DNA of 64,000 bases from Ananas comosus (GCF_001540865.1 NC_033635.1:7437324-7501323); one strand, 5' to 3'; shown: positions 1-12,046, counted from the first letter of the stretch. A program made the numbers and translations. Notes: generated from the letters alone by a model not told the origin.

Positions 1-1122
1 TTTGTATGGAGTGCTTTCTTACGTGAAAAAGCTGATACTTTTGACTCTTTTTCTGAGATTTGTCTTCGTCTTATGAATGAGCGTAATGATAAAATAGTAC
101 GTATTCGAAGTGATCAAGGGGGAGAATTCATAAATTCAAAATTTGTTGATTTCTGTGTTTCAAATGCCATAAGACATGAATTCTTAGCTCCTTATACACC
201 CCAACAAAACGGAGTTGTTGAACGCAAGAATCGGGTTGTACAGGAGATGGCACGTGTTATGCTTCATAGTAAGAAAATTGCTTTACACTTTTGGGTCGAA
301 GCAGTTAACACGGCTGTCTATGTTATCAATCGGATTTATGTGCGCCCGGGTACCTTAAATACTCCGTATGAACTTTGGCTTGGTAGGAAACCAAATGTTA
401 AATACTTTCGTATCTTCGGGAGTAAATGTTTTATCCTTCGGGATCGTGAAAATCTTGAAAAATTTGACTCTCGAAGTGACGAAGGGATCTTTCTTGGTTA
501 TTCTACTTCAAGTCGTGCTTATCGTGCGTACAATTTACAATCTAAGACGGTGATAGAATCTATTAATATAAAAGTAGATGAAGCTTCGTCAGTAAATTCT
601 TCTGTGAATGGTCCTTCTAACTCCTTGATGAATGATAATGATAATGATTCTCCGTTTGTATTGCCTGTGAATGATGATGTCTCTGCTCTTGATAATTCCA
701 TTGCATCTTCTGAAAATGTTGCTTCAAATGATTCATCTGAGCCTCAAAACACCTCATCTGAAATCCCAAGTATAACTCCTGAGACTACACCCCTGACAGA
801 GTCGAGAGATCATCCTTTATCGAATGTAATTGGGGACTCTAATGTTGGTGTGCGAACAAGAAGTCAACTACAATGTGAATTTGCATGCTATGTATCTTTG
901 ATTGAGCCAAAGAATATTGACGAAGCTTTACGTGATGAATATTGGATAAATGCAATGCAAGAAGAACTTGGTCAATTCGTTCGCAATGATGTATGGGAAC
1001 CAGTGCCTCGTCCTGAGCAACAACACATCATAGGTACCAAATGGATTTTTAAGAATAAGAAAAATGAGGATGGTACTATTGTTCGGAACAAAGCGAGACT
1101 TGTTGCTCAGGGGTACTCATAA
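1..1122 (+). pseudogene. Copia (Sirevirus-type) pol, integrase core and start of RT, element A
   Basis: Open from base 1 in frame 1, so the window starts inside integrase; the ATG at 73 is internal. The second catalytic Asp is in RSDQGGEF and the catalytic Glu in QQNGVVERKNR, with 35 residues between them, as in DD35E integrases; the first Asp lies upstream of the window. The integrase C-terminal region follows, then a Ser/Asn-rich linker near residues 190-260, then the RT N-terminus (EALRDEYWINAMQEEL, GTKWIFKNKKNEDG, KARLVAQGYS). The frame is cut by TAA at 1120-1122, where related Copia proteins carry Gln in this motif, so CAA to TAA is likely. Translation resumes in the same frame directly after it. 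Sirevirus assignment rests on the downstream env-like ORF, multiple PPTs and the LTR ends. Confidence 0.93.
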
Positions 1123-2433
1123 ATTGAGGGAATAGATTTTGATGAAACCTTCGCCCCGGTTGCCCGTCTTGAATCTATTCGTATCTTGTTCGTGATTGCC
1201 TGCCATTTTAAAATCACTCTTTTTCAAATGGATGTTAAAAGTGCTTTTCTAAATGGATTTTTAAAAGAGGAAGTTTATGTTGAACAACCGAAAGGTTTTA
1301 TAGACTCAAAATTTCCAAATCACGTTTTTCGACTGAAAAAGGCACTTTATGGACTAAAACAGGCTCCGCGAGCATGGTACGAACGCTTGACAAAATATCT
1401 TTTGGAAAAGGGCTATAACCGAGGGGGAGCGGATAGAACTCTCTTTGTAAAACACTTCAAGAATGATTTCATTGTGGCACAAATATATGTTGATGACATA
1501 GTCTTTGGGGCAACTAAAGATAAAGATGCCAATGATTTTGCTAAATTGATGACAAGCGAATTTGAGATGTCTATGATGGGGGAGCTTAATTATTTCCTTG
1601 GACTTCAAGTCAAACAAACTAAAGATGGAATTCACTTGTGTCAATCCAAATATGCGAAAGATTTGGTTAAGAAATTTGGATTGGACAGTGCAAAGGATTT
1701 TGACACTCCAATGGGTACAAGTAACAAAGGACTTGGAGTGAATTCGGAAGGACAGAGCGTAGATGAGAAACAATACAGAAGCATGATTGGGAGCCTATTG
1801 TACTTGACTGCGAGCAGGCCAGATATTGCTTTTAGTGTTGGAATGTGTGCTCGCTATCAAGCTAATCCTAAGGAGGTCCATCTGAAAGCTGTTAAAAGGA
1901 TCATTCGGTACGTTAAGGGTACAACCGCATATGGACTTTGGTATCCTATGGGAACATCTCTTGATCTAATCGGCTACTCCGATGCTGACTGGGCAGGATC
2001 TGCAGATGATCGGAAAAGTACTAGTGGAGCTTGTTTTTACATTGGACACTGTCTGGTTGCTTGGCACAGTAAGAAGCAAAATTGTATTGCTCTTTCAACT
2101 GCAGAAGCTGAATACATTGCGGCCGGGAGTTGCTCTACACAATTGATCTGGATGAAGAGTTTACTGAGCGACTATCGGATCCCTTCCACCACTCTTACTA
2201 TTCTTTGTGACAACACAAGTGCAATTAACATTTCAAAAAACCCTGTTTTACATTCACGAACAAAACATATTGAACTAAGATATCACTTTTTAAGAGAACT
2301 GGTTGAATCAAACATTCTACAACTTGAATATATTTCGACTGAAAGTCAACTTGCAGATATTTTAACCAAACCTTTGGATCAAAAACGTTTTCTGCATTTA
2401 AGAAAAGCGATTGGTATGAATCCTTCAATCTAG
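1123..2433 (+). pseudogene. Copia pol, reverse transcriptase and RNase H, element A
   Basis: Same frame as the integrase part, after the TAA at 1120-1122; no further stop until TAG at 2431. Copia RT motifs occur in order: [42 protein letters not shown] and the catalytic YVDDIVFG near 1485-1508. RNase H follows with [31 protein letters not shown] and DNTSAI, ending in [14 protein letters not shown]. All catalytic acidic residues I can place are present, so only the single nonsense codon breaks this pol within the window. It would copy element RNA into cDNA inside cytoplasmic virus-like particles. This is a dead copy, but a recent-looking one. Confidence 0.94.
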
Positions 2434-4036
2434 ATATATTCTATTGGGCCATAGATCATGTGCATGTTGCATTTTGTTTTTTTGTGAATGGTTTTCGGTA
2501 TTTCCTGATTGTGCTTGAGAGATGATTGAATTTCTTGAATAATGTTGCTACTTTTGGGAGATGAATCGGTCCGTAACTTTAATTATTTCATATTTAATTT
2601 TTGATTGATCACTGTCAAGGTTGTTCTCTTTTGTCATAATTTTTGAACGATCAAATCATTGAAATTCTGTTTAGCATACTAAATCAAATTCAACACCTCA
2701 TGCTTTGAACTTTGAATGTTGCAATTGTTTGTTTGATTATTTGTTATAAGATGAATAACTCTTTCTCTGTTTTTGAAATTGCAATAATATTTTTGACTTG
2801 AGGGTTGCACTAATTTAGGGGGAGTCTTTCCGATTTTGGTAATGAAAATTTCTGAAATTCAAGATGTGGAAAGAGTTACATCCCTGCTGGGAGTGTGAAA
2901 ACTACCACCACATAGAGAAAAGAGCTACCACCCCGGTCGTCCGATCAGTGTGTGTAGCTACCACATGTTGATTAACGTATATCTCTAAGACAATAGGAAA
3001 GTACCTTTCAGAGATAAAAAGAAAAATGCTCAAAGAGCTACACATCTCAGAGGTGATATAAGGTAGAATGTTAATAAAAAAAGATGCTCAAAGAGCCACT
3101 CCTGTCTCGAACATTGTGCATAACTCAATTTGAACATATTATTTTAATTTCACGATTTTGAGAATTATTTATACATTTTCTTTAACAAATATGATGATAA
3201 ATTGATACAATTAATTCCTAGCTCTTGCATGATGTGTAGAATTTTATTCTACATGTAATCTGAAATTTTCACTGATTATCGGGTCAACAATTTTGCCAAA
3301 TTGACTTTCCTTGAAATTGATTTTTCAAAATTTATTTATGAAATTTTATTTGAGATTTTTGGGGATAGAAATTGGTTATTTTTGTTGATTGAACATTGTG
3401 GAATACCTTATAATTTTTCTAGAAAAAATTTGAGCTTAAATTGAAGTTTTTCGTAATTCAGGCTCTGGGACCGGTCCCAGGCAGGAGAGACCGGTCCTTC
3501 CGCCCGAACCGGATATAAGGGTTTGCGGTCTTTCACATGTTACTTTACCAATTTCGTTCATCCTCTTCTCCTGAGCTTCTAATATTCCCAGGGTGATTTT
3601 GGTTCCCTCTTTTCATCTTTTTACACTGATCTTAGGTATGATTTTCGAATTTTGTTGTTTTTATATCATATACTCCGATAATGTGTTTCGTTTCAGATTT
3701 TTGATGATTGTTCAAGAGATCTTGCTAAATATGCGTTTTTGTGCTTCGATCTTGGTATTAGATCTGTTGTTTTCTTATTCTCTTATATTTCTTCACCTTT
3801 TTGGTCACGTTTTGTAAGTTTTTCATCATCAAAACCTAGTTTCACACCGATAATGTGGTTTTCCTAATTTTTGTTGCTTCAACTGTTCATGATTCTCATA
3901 TTTTGTGGCCCCTAGGATTATCTAGCATTTATATATCAATTTGCTGGATTTTTTTTGGAATAAAAAAAAGGAAAAATTAAGTGTTCTTATGTTCCATTTG
4001 TAAAATTCATTATGTTTAACAGTTGATTTTTCGAAA
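2434..4036 (+). other. Post-pol spacer of Sirevirus A
   Basis: About 1.6 kb of AT-rich non-coding DNA between pol and the env-like ORF. It holds a PPT-like agggggag at 2817-2824, a block near 2868-2965 (gagtgtgaaaactaccacca... and gagctaccac) that also occurs in element E near 27975-28075 and, inverted, in P near 49555-49620, and a perfect 16-nt palindrome at 3465-3480. The shared block ties A, E and P to one lineage. No convincing ORF. Confidence 0.75.
3465..3480. repeat. Perfect 16-nt ACCGGT palindrome in the spacer
   Basis: ctgggaccggtcccag equals its own reverse complement. A second ACCGGT follows at about 3489. The same palindrome type forms the LTR arrays, but here it lies outside an LTR. 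The matching place in P (about 49045-49080) holds a decayed version. Confidence 0.85.
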
Positions 4037-5357
4037 ATGTACTCGTGGATTCTTGTGCTTGTGGTCCTTATGGCTGGGGGTGGTCGAGGAAGTAAACGAC
4101 AGCGCTCTTCCAGTAAACGGCCGGTTGAGCAACAACCGGAGGATGAAGAGAGCGAGTATGCTCCTGGCGACGAATCTGAGGAGGATGAGCCGGACTGGGA
4201 GGCTTTTACTCCAGAGGTGTTGGCTAAGGAAAAGGATACTAGAAAAGGAAAGGGGAAAGGACAAGCCATTGATAAAGGGAAAAGGCAAAGCCGTGGATAA
4301 AGGAAAAGGAAAGGTATCTGGATATACCGGTCGTCGGAAATCTGGCGGTGTTGAGATTAGAGAACCGGGTTCTGAGCATCCGCGTCTCAGTCTACAGGAT
4401 GTTCCGTCTGCTCGACGGTCAATGTACTCGTCGAAACATTGTATTGGTGAGCGCGATGTTGGTGTCGCCAGTATCATTGACTGTGTGCCAGGGTTTTAGG
4501 ATTTATTTGAAAAGGGTAATCTTCATCAGATTTGTGATTTCCCGGAACAAACTGGGTTCTGTTTGGAATTGATTAGAGAATTCTATATGAGAGCAGGTCA
4601 CTTGAGTGACTCCGACGACGGCCCATATGTATTCCGCACTTCCGTACGTGGTGTGGAGTTATCAATTACTCCTGATATGATAGCGTCTGTGCTAGGAATA
4701 GAAGTTAGGACTGAAGGAGTGGAATATCTACAGGCCGGGTTTGACTCACTTCGCGATTGGAACCGTGTCGTGAACACTATTTGCATGCCGGGTACTGAAT
4801 CAAACGGCATTATAGTTATGTCCAAAGATTTCAGAATGGAGTACAGGTTTCTGAACTTCGTGGTTTGCTACAACATTCTGCCTCTCGCAAACACGAAGAT
4901 TTTGAGATGGGATCGCATCTTATACATGTATCTATTGGCTCGGCCTGATATTGTAAGTGCGAAAAATATCAACATGAATATCCCATTTTTGATCTGGCGG
5001 AGAATGGCGAAGGACATCAAAACTTCTGGACAAAATGAACGGTTGCCATTTCCATTAATTATCATGCGGATTCTGCGACTTCATGACGTGGATGTTCGTT
5101 GTACATCATATGAGCATAGTTTGGGAAGGATCAATGAAAGGACGTTCGTGAAATCCTCTATGCAGCTTCGAACTCCGTCCCAGCGTGCTTCTTCCCCTTC
5201 TGCTGCTCCACCTCCTGCTGCGGCTACTTCTTCCCATCCTTCCATAGATATTTCTGAGGGGGATGTATCGGTGTCATCAGTCTATCGTGAGCAACAGCGG
5301 TTATCTGAGGAGCTTCAAAACTTTCTGCGGAGTAAGCGGCGATACGGAAGGATGTGA
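4037..5357 (+). pseudogene. Env-like / 'putative plant transposon protein' ORF of Sirevirus A
   Basis: An additional ORF between pol and the 3' LTR, where Sireviruses often carry an env-like gene. ATG at 4037 would give a short hydrophobic start (WILVLVVLMAG); ATG at 4070 skips it and starts MAGGGRGSKRQRSS. An acidic stretch and a Lys/Gly-rich repeat (KGKGK) follow. A one-base shift near 4270-4290, in an A/G run, moves the frame, and TAG at 4497-4499 interrupts it. The long part, 4563-5357 and about 20 codons upstream in frame, carries a helical domain with YVFRTSVRGVELSIT, NILPLANTKILRWDRILY and LPFPLIIMRILRL. This resembles the plant transposon-protein domain found in Athila ORF1 and Sirevirus ORFs (from memory; unsearched). 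A Pro/Ala/Ser tail and a Gln-rich end (YREQQRLSEELQNFL) close it. The function of this family is not established. Confidence 0.75.
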
Positions 5358-5550
5358 GCAAGATGAAGCGTTTACTAAATATGATTTTTGACAAATTAGG
5401 GTATTGCCGAGCGGATTTACCCCCAGGGGATGCTTCAGATTAGATGTTGCGGGGTTCCTCTTTTTGTCTTTTTGGCGCTTTCTGACAAAAAGGGGGAGAT
5501 GGCTTGATACGATGAAGATGGATGGCTCTTGATGATGATGAAGCATTAGT

Positions 5551-5644
5551 ATAGATTTGATTTTTTTTTGTTTTGGTGCACTTTGCATAGTTGTGTACTA
5601 TTTTGATTTTTTTTTTGTTTTGGTGCACTTTGCATAGTTGTGTA
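5551..5644 (+). repeat. 2 x 47 bp tandem repeat
   Basis: Two consecutive units, 5551-5597 and 5598-5644, each a T-run followed by gttttggtgcactttgcata and gttgtgta. The same pair recurs at 12097-12190 because that stretch is duplicated in the assembly. Confidence 0.85.
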
Positions 5645-5963
5645 AATTTAGTTTAGATGTTTGCTTAGGTGCTTGACTATGAACTGACTTGGTACTATTT
5701 TGACGTTTATGTTTGATTATGTTTGATCTTGATAAGTATACTTGAATCTTGATTTTCGTTTTAAGAATGTTTTTGCAGGAATAATTCAAGACTTCAAGAC
5801 TCCATGTCTAAGTCATAGAGTCTGTATTAAGGTTGTAAAAGTGTAATTTTCATTTATTGGATCGATCATGCAGGAGATTATCGTTTGGTGATTGCGATGA
5901 TCTTCTTTTTATTATTTATGAGTTGTGTACGAACTTTGTAATATATTTTGTCACGAAATCGCC

Positions 5964-5974
5964 AAAGGGGGAGA
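5964..5974 (+). promoter_or_regulatory. Polypurine tract, plus-strand primer of element A
   Basis: aaagggggaga, one base before tgttaaggatttt at 5976. It primes plus-strand DNA synthesis at the edge of the 3' LTR. Confidence 0.85.
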
Positions 5975-5975
5975 T

Positions 5976-6036
5976 TGTTAAGGATTTTATAGGTTGGCGG
6001 ATTTCGTAATGTTGAATGGAGTCTTGAAGAGTTGAT
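5976..6036 (+). repeat. Start of 3' LTR of Sirevirus A, cut by assembly N
   Basis: Begins tgttaaggattttatagg, as do 12523 and, inverted, 55959. Only 61 bases remain before the N at 6037. Confidence 0.85.
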
Positions 6037-6037
6037 N
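6037..6037. other. Single-N assembly join
   Basis: One N separates the start of A's LTR from the interior of a Gypsy LTR. The sequence before it (5501-6036) recurs at 12047-12583 and the sequence after it recurs at 14481. Confidence 0.95.
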
Positions 6038-6566
6038 TAATTAGCTCAATAGCCATATTCCTTCAAATTAGCCTCTTTATAAAGTAAGTAATTGATCCAT
6101 AATCAGAAGTTGAGCAATTACTTTACCTCAAAGCAGCAACTTCAGCAATACTTAATTAAGGCACCAACATAGCAGCTCCAAACTTCCTTAATTAAGGCAT
6201 CAACATAGCAACATGCCTAAGTTTTCCTGACATTAATTTTCAGCAATTAGAATCCATAACTTAACCCTTTTTTTAATATGTGAACCTACTACTTTTAAAC
6301 CAGGAACAACACAACCTCTTTCAACTTCACTTTAATTCAGCCCTTATATATCCATATTGTCACTAATACCCTCTCTAAACTCACTTACCTCAATTCGAGG
6401 CTCCTCCCACAGTTTTCTTCCTAGCTCCAAAAGCTTCCTTCACAGCTTTTTTTTAAGTCAAGGCTCTCTCCACCCCTTCAATCTGGGCGCCCAACTTCAC
6501 CAAGCCGCAGCTACTTCTCCGAGCATCAATCCGCCTAGAGAGAAAAAGAGAAAGAAAAAGATGAAG

Positions 6567-6598
<32 letters not shown>

Positions 6599-7292
6599 TC
6601 GTGTTACATAGGAATACGTAAGTGACCTGGGCTAAGTGATAAGGATGGACAATTTTCACTTTAACCCTCCAAAACTACAAAACTGCACTTCACCCTGCTG
6701 CCACTACTCTCTATCAACCTCAACCAAGTTTTAGAGAGAGAACGTGAGGATGAATTATAAATTATAGAGGGCTGGGGAGTGGAAACTATGTTCTTAGACA
6801 AGTGATAAACATGAGGGTTAAAGGGATAAGACCAAAAAATTGCTGCTTAGCCCCTGAAAATTGCAAAAGTGCATTGCAGCCCACAGATTTACATTTCAGT
6901 CCCTGCAGTTTCGCAATTCAGCCCCTGCTGGCAGCAGCAGCTTTGGCAGCCCATTTCTCACATCTAGCTCGCTCCGATTTCATCCCAACACTTCCAAAAC
7001 ATGCTAATCTCTATGCCCAAACTACCAATTTAATTTGGAAGTATTTAATTTTCAATTTTGTATTAATTTGATCATTTTGACCAAATCGACTAGAATTTCA
7101 GCAATAGAGTAATAATGGCAATTGGAGTTCTTTGTCACTTCGATTCCATTCGAGCCTACTCATTCACTTCCAAAACATGTCCAATGATGTCCTCAAGCCA
7201 CTAATTAAGTTTAGAAACCTTTAATTTTCATTTTAGCATTATTGTGATCAATTTGATCACAATTAGCTCGAGATAATTTTCAGTCTATTACA
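6038..7292 (-). repeat. Part of the 3' LTR of chromovirus B
   Basis: Non-coding LTR sequence read on the minus strand. Its right edge is tattaca at 7286-7292, so the minus-strand LTR starts TGTAATAGACTG next to the PPT. The left end is cut by the N. The first 169 bases (6038-6206) equal 14481-14649 without a mismatch. Joined through that overlap with 12672-14480, the LTR would be about 3.06 kb. A (GA)n run lies at 6572-6598. Short ORFs here are not credible genes. Confidence 0.8.
6572..6598 (+). repeat. GA microsatellite
   Basis: Uninterrupted alternating GA run of about 27 nt inside LTR B. Confidence 0.9.
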
Positions 7293-7308
7293 ATCTCCCC
7301 TCCTTAAA
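7293..7308 (-). promoter_or_regulatory. Polypurine tract of chromovirus B
   Basis: On the minus strand, tttaaggaggggagat lies directly before the LTR start TGTAATAG. It marks the end of the internal region. Confidence 0.8.
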
Positions 7309-7339
7309 TAGTTTCGTCCTCGAAACTTAAATTCATACA

Positions 7340-7837
7340 TCAATTCTCCTGGTTAAATAGATGTGGGTAGGATTCGCGCATAGCTTCTTCCAATTCCCAA
7401 GTGGCCTCTCGTCCTGAGTGATTGCTCCATTGCACTTTCACGTAGGAAATGGTGCGATTTCGCAATTCCTTTACTTCGCGATCCAAAATACATATTGGAT
7501 ATTCTTCATAAGCCATGTTCTCCTGCAACTCCACTGGCTCATACTCCAAGACATGTCCTGAATGATGTACATACTTGCGAAGATTTGAAACATGAAATAC
7601 ATTGTGAATCCCTTCAAACTTTGGCGGTAGAGCCAAACGATAGGCTACTGCTCCAATGCGCTCTAGGATCTCGTAAAGTCCAATGTATCGAGGACTAAGC
7701 TTTCCTCGAACTCCAAATCTCTTTATCCCGGGCATTGGCGACACCTTCAATAACACTCGATCGCCAACTGCAAATTCCAAGTTCTTTCGACGCTTATTTG
7801 CATAACTCTGTTGCCGTGACTGAGCTGTCAATAATCT
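7340..7837 (-). pseudogene. Chromovirus B pol, integrase C-terminus with chromodomain
   Basis: Same frame as the pol ORF to its right, cut from it by TAG at 7838-7840. It contains the conserved integrase tail (YANKRRKNLEFAVGDRVLLK, LSPRYIGLYEILERIG, FHVSNLRKYVHH) and ends in a chromodomain-like segment, VKVQWSNHSGREATWELEEA. That segment and its position at the pol C-terminus are diagnostic of plant chromoviruses, and the truncated form fits the Tekay/Del clade. In this family the domain is thought to direct insertion to heterochromatin, which fits the nested setting. The stop falls in the usual LVRQRL region, so CAG or CAA to TAG is likely. Confidence 0.9.
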
Positions 7838-10531
7838 CTAGCGGACCAGGCGTACCTTTTCCTCCGCCTCCTGGAGTACATCAGGACCAAGAACAGTCCT
7901 TTCTCCTACCTCACTCCAATGGATAGGGGATCGACATTTTCTCCCGTATAAAGCTTCAAACGGTGCCATTGCGATACTTCCTTGATAACTGTTATTATAT
8001 GCAAACTCGGCCATCGCTAAGGAATCATGCCAACTCCCTCTGAAGTCAAGTACACACGCCCGTAGCATATCCTCCAAAATCTGAATCGTCCTCTCCGACT
8101 GTCCATCGGTCTGAGGATGAAAAGTTGTACTAAAGTCAAGACGTGTGCCAAGAGCATCCTGTAAACTCCGCCAGAAGTGAGATGTAAACCGCGGATCTCG
8201 ATCAGATACAATCGACGTCGGGACTCCGTGTAATCTCACTGTCTCGTCGAGGTACACCTGTGCTAACTTGTCCCCTGACCAAGTCACATGAATCGGCAAG
8301 AAATGTGCCGATTTCGTCAACCGATCAACAATCACCCAAATGGTATCATGTCCAGCCTGTGATCGAGGTAATCCAATAATGAAGTCCATCGCAATGTTCT
8401 CCCACTTCCAGACTGGAATAGGCAAGCTCTGTAACTTTCCCGCGGGAAATCTGCGTTCAGCTTTAACTTGCTGACAAGTTAAACACTGCGCCACAAACTG
8501 TCCAACATCTTTCTTCATCCCAGGCCACCAATACTGTACTTTAAGATCCTTGTACATTTTAGTGCCCCCTGGATGTACACTGTAGGGTGACTGATGAGCC
8601 TCCTGTAGTATAGTCCTTTGAATCGCTTCATCTTTAGGCACGCACAACCGGTTGTGAAACCGAAGTGCTCCGTCAGACCCCACTGTAAAAACCTCCCCTC
8701 GCCCGCTCTCAACTTCACACCGCACTTTTTGGAGATACGGATCTAAAGATTGCTGATCTTTAATCCGTTCCAACAAAGTTGGTTGAACAACTAGGGCGGC
8801 AAGAATAGCTGGTACATCTGGAGCTACTACCTCAAGGTCAAACCGCCACATTTCCTTCCACAATGACGGTTGGTGGGTGATCATCATAGCCAAGTTCTCC
8901 ACTGACTTCCTACTCAATGCATCTGCAACCACATTCGCCTTTCCTGGGTGGTATAGAATATTAACATCATAATCTTTCAACAATTCTAACCACCGACGTT
9001 TTCGCATATTCAATTCTTTCTGGGTAAATAAATACTTCAGGCTTTTGTGATCAATATAAATTTCACAATGCTCGCCATAAAGGTAATGTCTCCACAACTT
9101 CAGTGCAAAGATCACCGCCGCCAATTCCAAATCATGAATAGGATAATTCTTTTCATAGTTCTTCAACTGGCGAGACGCATAAGGAATCACTCGACCACTC
9201 TGCATAAGTACACACCCAAGTCCACTATAGGAAGCGTCACTATAAACCACATAGCTTTCTCCCGAAACCGGCAATGCAAGAATAGGCGCCGAAGTCAACC
9301 TTTCTTTCAACTCTCGAAAGCTACGTTCACATTCTTCACTCCAAACATACTTAACTCCTTTATGTGTCAGGCGCGTTAGTGGAGTCGTAATCTTCGCGAA
9401 TCCCTCCACGAACCGCCTATAATATACCGCAAGTCCAAGAAAACTGCGGATTTCAGGAACAGTCGTCGGGCGAGGCCAATCTTTAATTACCTCCACTTTC
9501 TTTGGGTCAACAGAAACACCTCCCTCAGAAATCACATGCCCTAAAAATGCGACCTCTCGCAGCCAAAATTCACATTTCTTCAATTTGGCATATAACTGTT
9601 TCTCCCAAAGAATTTGCATCACCGTTCTCAAGTGTTCCTCGTGCTCCTCATTACTTCGAGAAAAGATCAGGATATCATCTATAAATACCACTACACACTG
9701 ATCCAACAGTGGCTTAAAGATCCTGTTCATTAGATCCATAAATGCTGCAGGGGCATTGGTCAGCCCAAACGGCATCACTGTAAACTCGTAATGACCATAA
9801 CGAGTGCGGAACGTTGTCTTGTGCACATCCTCCGGTTTGATCTTCAGTTGGTGGTAACCCGATTGAAGATTAATCTTCGAGTACACCCGTGATCCTTGCA
9901 ACTGATCAAATAAGTCATCGATTCGCGGCAACGGATATTTTTTCTTGATCGTGACCTTGTTCAGTTCACGGTAATCAACACACAGTCGAAGCGTTCCGTC
10001 TTTCTTCTTTACAAACAAAACAGGAGCTCCCCAGGGTGATACACTAGGCTTCACAAAGCCTTTATCCATCAAATCCTGCAACTGAGCTTTCAACTCTCTC
10101 AACTCAGCTGGTGCCATTCTGTACGGAGCCTTCGAAATTGGCGCCGTCCCGGGAACCAAGTCAATAACGAACTCAATTTCCCGATCCGGCGGCAATCCCG
10201 ATAACTCCGCAGGAAATACATCAGGAAACTCTCGAACCACTGGAATGTCACTCAGTGCTGGAAGTTCCTTTTGAGTCTCCACTACAGTCGCCAAATAGGC
10301 CGCACATCCACTACAAATCAACTTTCTTGCTCTTGTCGACGATACAGTCAGTGCGAAGAGCGAACTCTTGCACGCCCGATAGACAACTTCTTTTTGCCCG
10401 GGTTCACGAAAAGTAATTACTTTACTTTCACAATCAATCGTGGCATAGTACTTTGTAAGCCAGTCCATCCCAAGGATCACATTAAAGTCTTTCATGCGAC
10501 TTAGCACTAGCAAATCTGCTGCATAATCCAA
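7838..10531 (-). pseudogene. Ty3/Gypsy (Tekay-like) pol of element B: RT, RNase H, integrase
   Basis: An open 897-codon stretch. It starts just after the protease end ([18 protein letters not shown]). RT carries [34 protein letters not shown] and the catalytic FIDDILIFS. RNase H carries [15 protein letters not shown] and [11 protein letters not shown]. Integrase has the zinc-binding region ([21 protein letters not shown]), [16 protein letters not shown] and QSERTIQ, with 35 residues between the last two acidic residues. RT, RNase H and integrase all look intact. It is broken by the TAG at its 3' end and by a frameshift near 10525 that separates it from protease. RNase H precedes integrase, which is the Gypsy order. 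Confidence 0.95.
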
Positions 10532-12042
10532 TCACCAACCTGTACTGGACACGCCGCACACACTTCGTGAACACTAAATGTGTGNGCTCAGGGGCATATA
10601 CCCACCAGGCATCAGCACTATCCGAAATCTCAATGTCATGCGTCTTAGCAAATGAGCTACTGATGAATGAATGCGATGCACCTGTGTCAAATAATGCACG
10701 AGATCTAGTGCCATAAAGTAAAACAATACCTGCCACGACGTCATCAACTACGGCCGGCTCCTCTGCCTGGGCTGCAAATACACGACCACTCCGTGCAGGT
10801 CGAGGTGTGTCCATATGGGTACTCGGTGCAGGCCGGGATGGCTCGTACTGACGTGGCACAAAAGAACGTCCAACTGACATAGCAGGTGGTAGACCAGAAC
10901 GCTGTCTGGAGGGGGACTGGATTGAAGCTGTGGACTGTGCAGGTGATGCTCCCCTCCGGCAATCACGAATCATATGTCCTGGCTGACCATACTTAAAACA
11001 TTTACCTTCCCGCTGTGGATAAGCCATCGGTCGATGATTTCCGCCGCATATCACACATCTCGGGGTACCTCGACTGAGAACGTGGATACCGAGAGGGCCG
11101 TTTAGAGCTCGACTGTCCCCCAGCACCACTAGTAGTCCTCTTCTTTTCTTTTTCTCTTTCTCGTTCTCTCTCAAACGATTCGCGTTCGTCACGCGCAATC
11201 GCATTCCCGCGCTCAACCCAAAGAGCTCGATCTAGAACTTCCTCAAAAGTTTTTAACTTTGGAGCATTGACTGTCCTGAATATGTCAGGTCGCAACCCCC
11301 GCTCAAAGCAGTCCGCTCGATCTCGATCTGTATGAACCATCCCCGGCACACAGTTCACCAAATGAGTAAATTTCCGTTCGTACTCCCGTACCGAACGGTT
11401 TCCCTGTCTCAACTTACGGAAGTCTTCCTTCATTTTCCTTTTATCACTGTCGGGAAAGTACTCCATAAATAACATCTCTCGAAACTCCTCCCAAGTGAGG
11501 GGTGATAGGTTTGATGCCCGTTTCTTCTTGGCCTTTTGCCACCAAATTTGTGCATCTTTCTCAAAGCAGTGTGCCGCCAAAGGAACCTTATCCCTTTCCA
11601 AAGTGTAAATATCCTCGAATAATGCCTCCATCGCTGTAAGCCATGTCTCCACTACCCACAGATCTGCTTCTTTTCCATCAAACATAGGCGGATTAAACCG
11701 CATAAATGCCTCTAGTACCTTTATAAATCGCGCGCGCTCAGCCTCTAACGCGGTCACATCAGAACCAGAGGGCCCAGAAACCACAGGAGGAACAATCGGC
11801 GGAACAGGAGGCACGAACGTCAGTGCCTCGGATACGGGTACATCCTGACTCCCCGGTGCTGCTGTCATCGCCTGTCGCGACATTAGATCCTGTAAACTCT
11901 TTATATGCTCCCCCTGTCTCTGCATAGCCCCGACTAACGCGCTCACCTGAGCACGCAGCTCCTGAACCTCATCAGACCCAGACTGCTCTGGCACCTCAGA
12001 AGGTGATGCCGGAGTGGATCTCGTCGCACGTCGCGGTGGCAT
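10532..12042 (-). pseudogene. Chromovirus B gag and protease
   Basis: Start ATG at 12042 (MPPRRATRSTPASPSEV), four bases from the N at 12046. The first 347 codons, down to 11002, hold a retrotransposon gag domain (FMRFNPPMFDGKEADLWVVE, IWWQKAKKK, REYERKFTHLV). A frameshift near 11050-11080 moves the reading to the next frame, which holds a zinc knuckle CFKYGQPGHMIRDC. Its second Cys is replaced by Tyr, consistent with one G-to-A change. The protease active site LFDTGASHSFI follows near 10690. An N at 10585 and a further frameshift near 10525 separate it from pol. The 5' leader, PBS and 5' LTR of B are missing from the assembly at this side. Confidence 0.88.
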
Positions 12043-12045
12043 TTC

Positions 12046-12046
12046 N
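12046..12046. other. Single-N assembly join
   Basis: One N between the gag start of B and a second copy of the A 3' region. Confidence 0.95.

Larger units (their letters stand above)
5358..5975 (+). other. 3' untranslated region of Sirevirus A with two PPTs
   Basis: Non-coding. A first polypurine tract, aaaaagggggagat, lies at 5487-5500, and a second, aaagggggaga, at 5964-5974 directly before the LTR. Multiple PPTs before the 3' LTR are a known Sirevirus trait. A 47-bp tandem duplication lies between them. The stretch from 5501 on is repeated at 12047. Confidence 0.8.
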
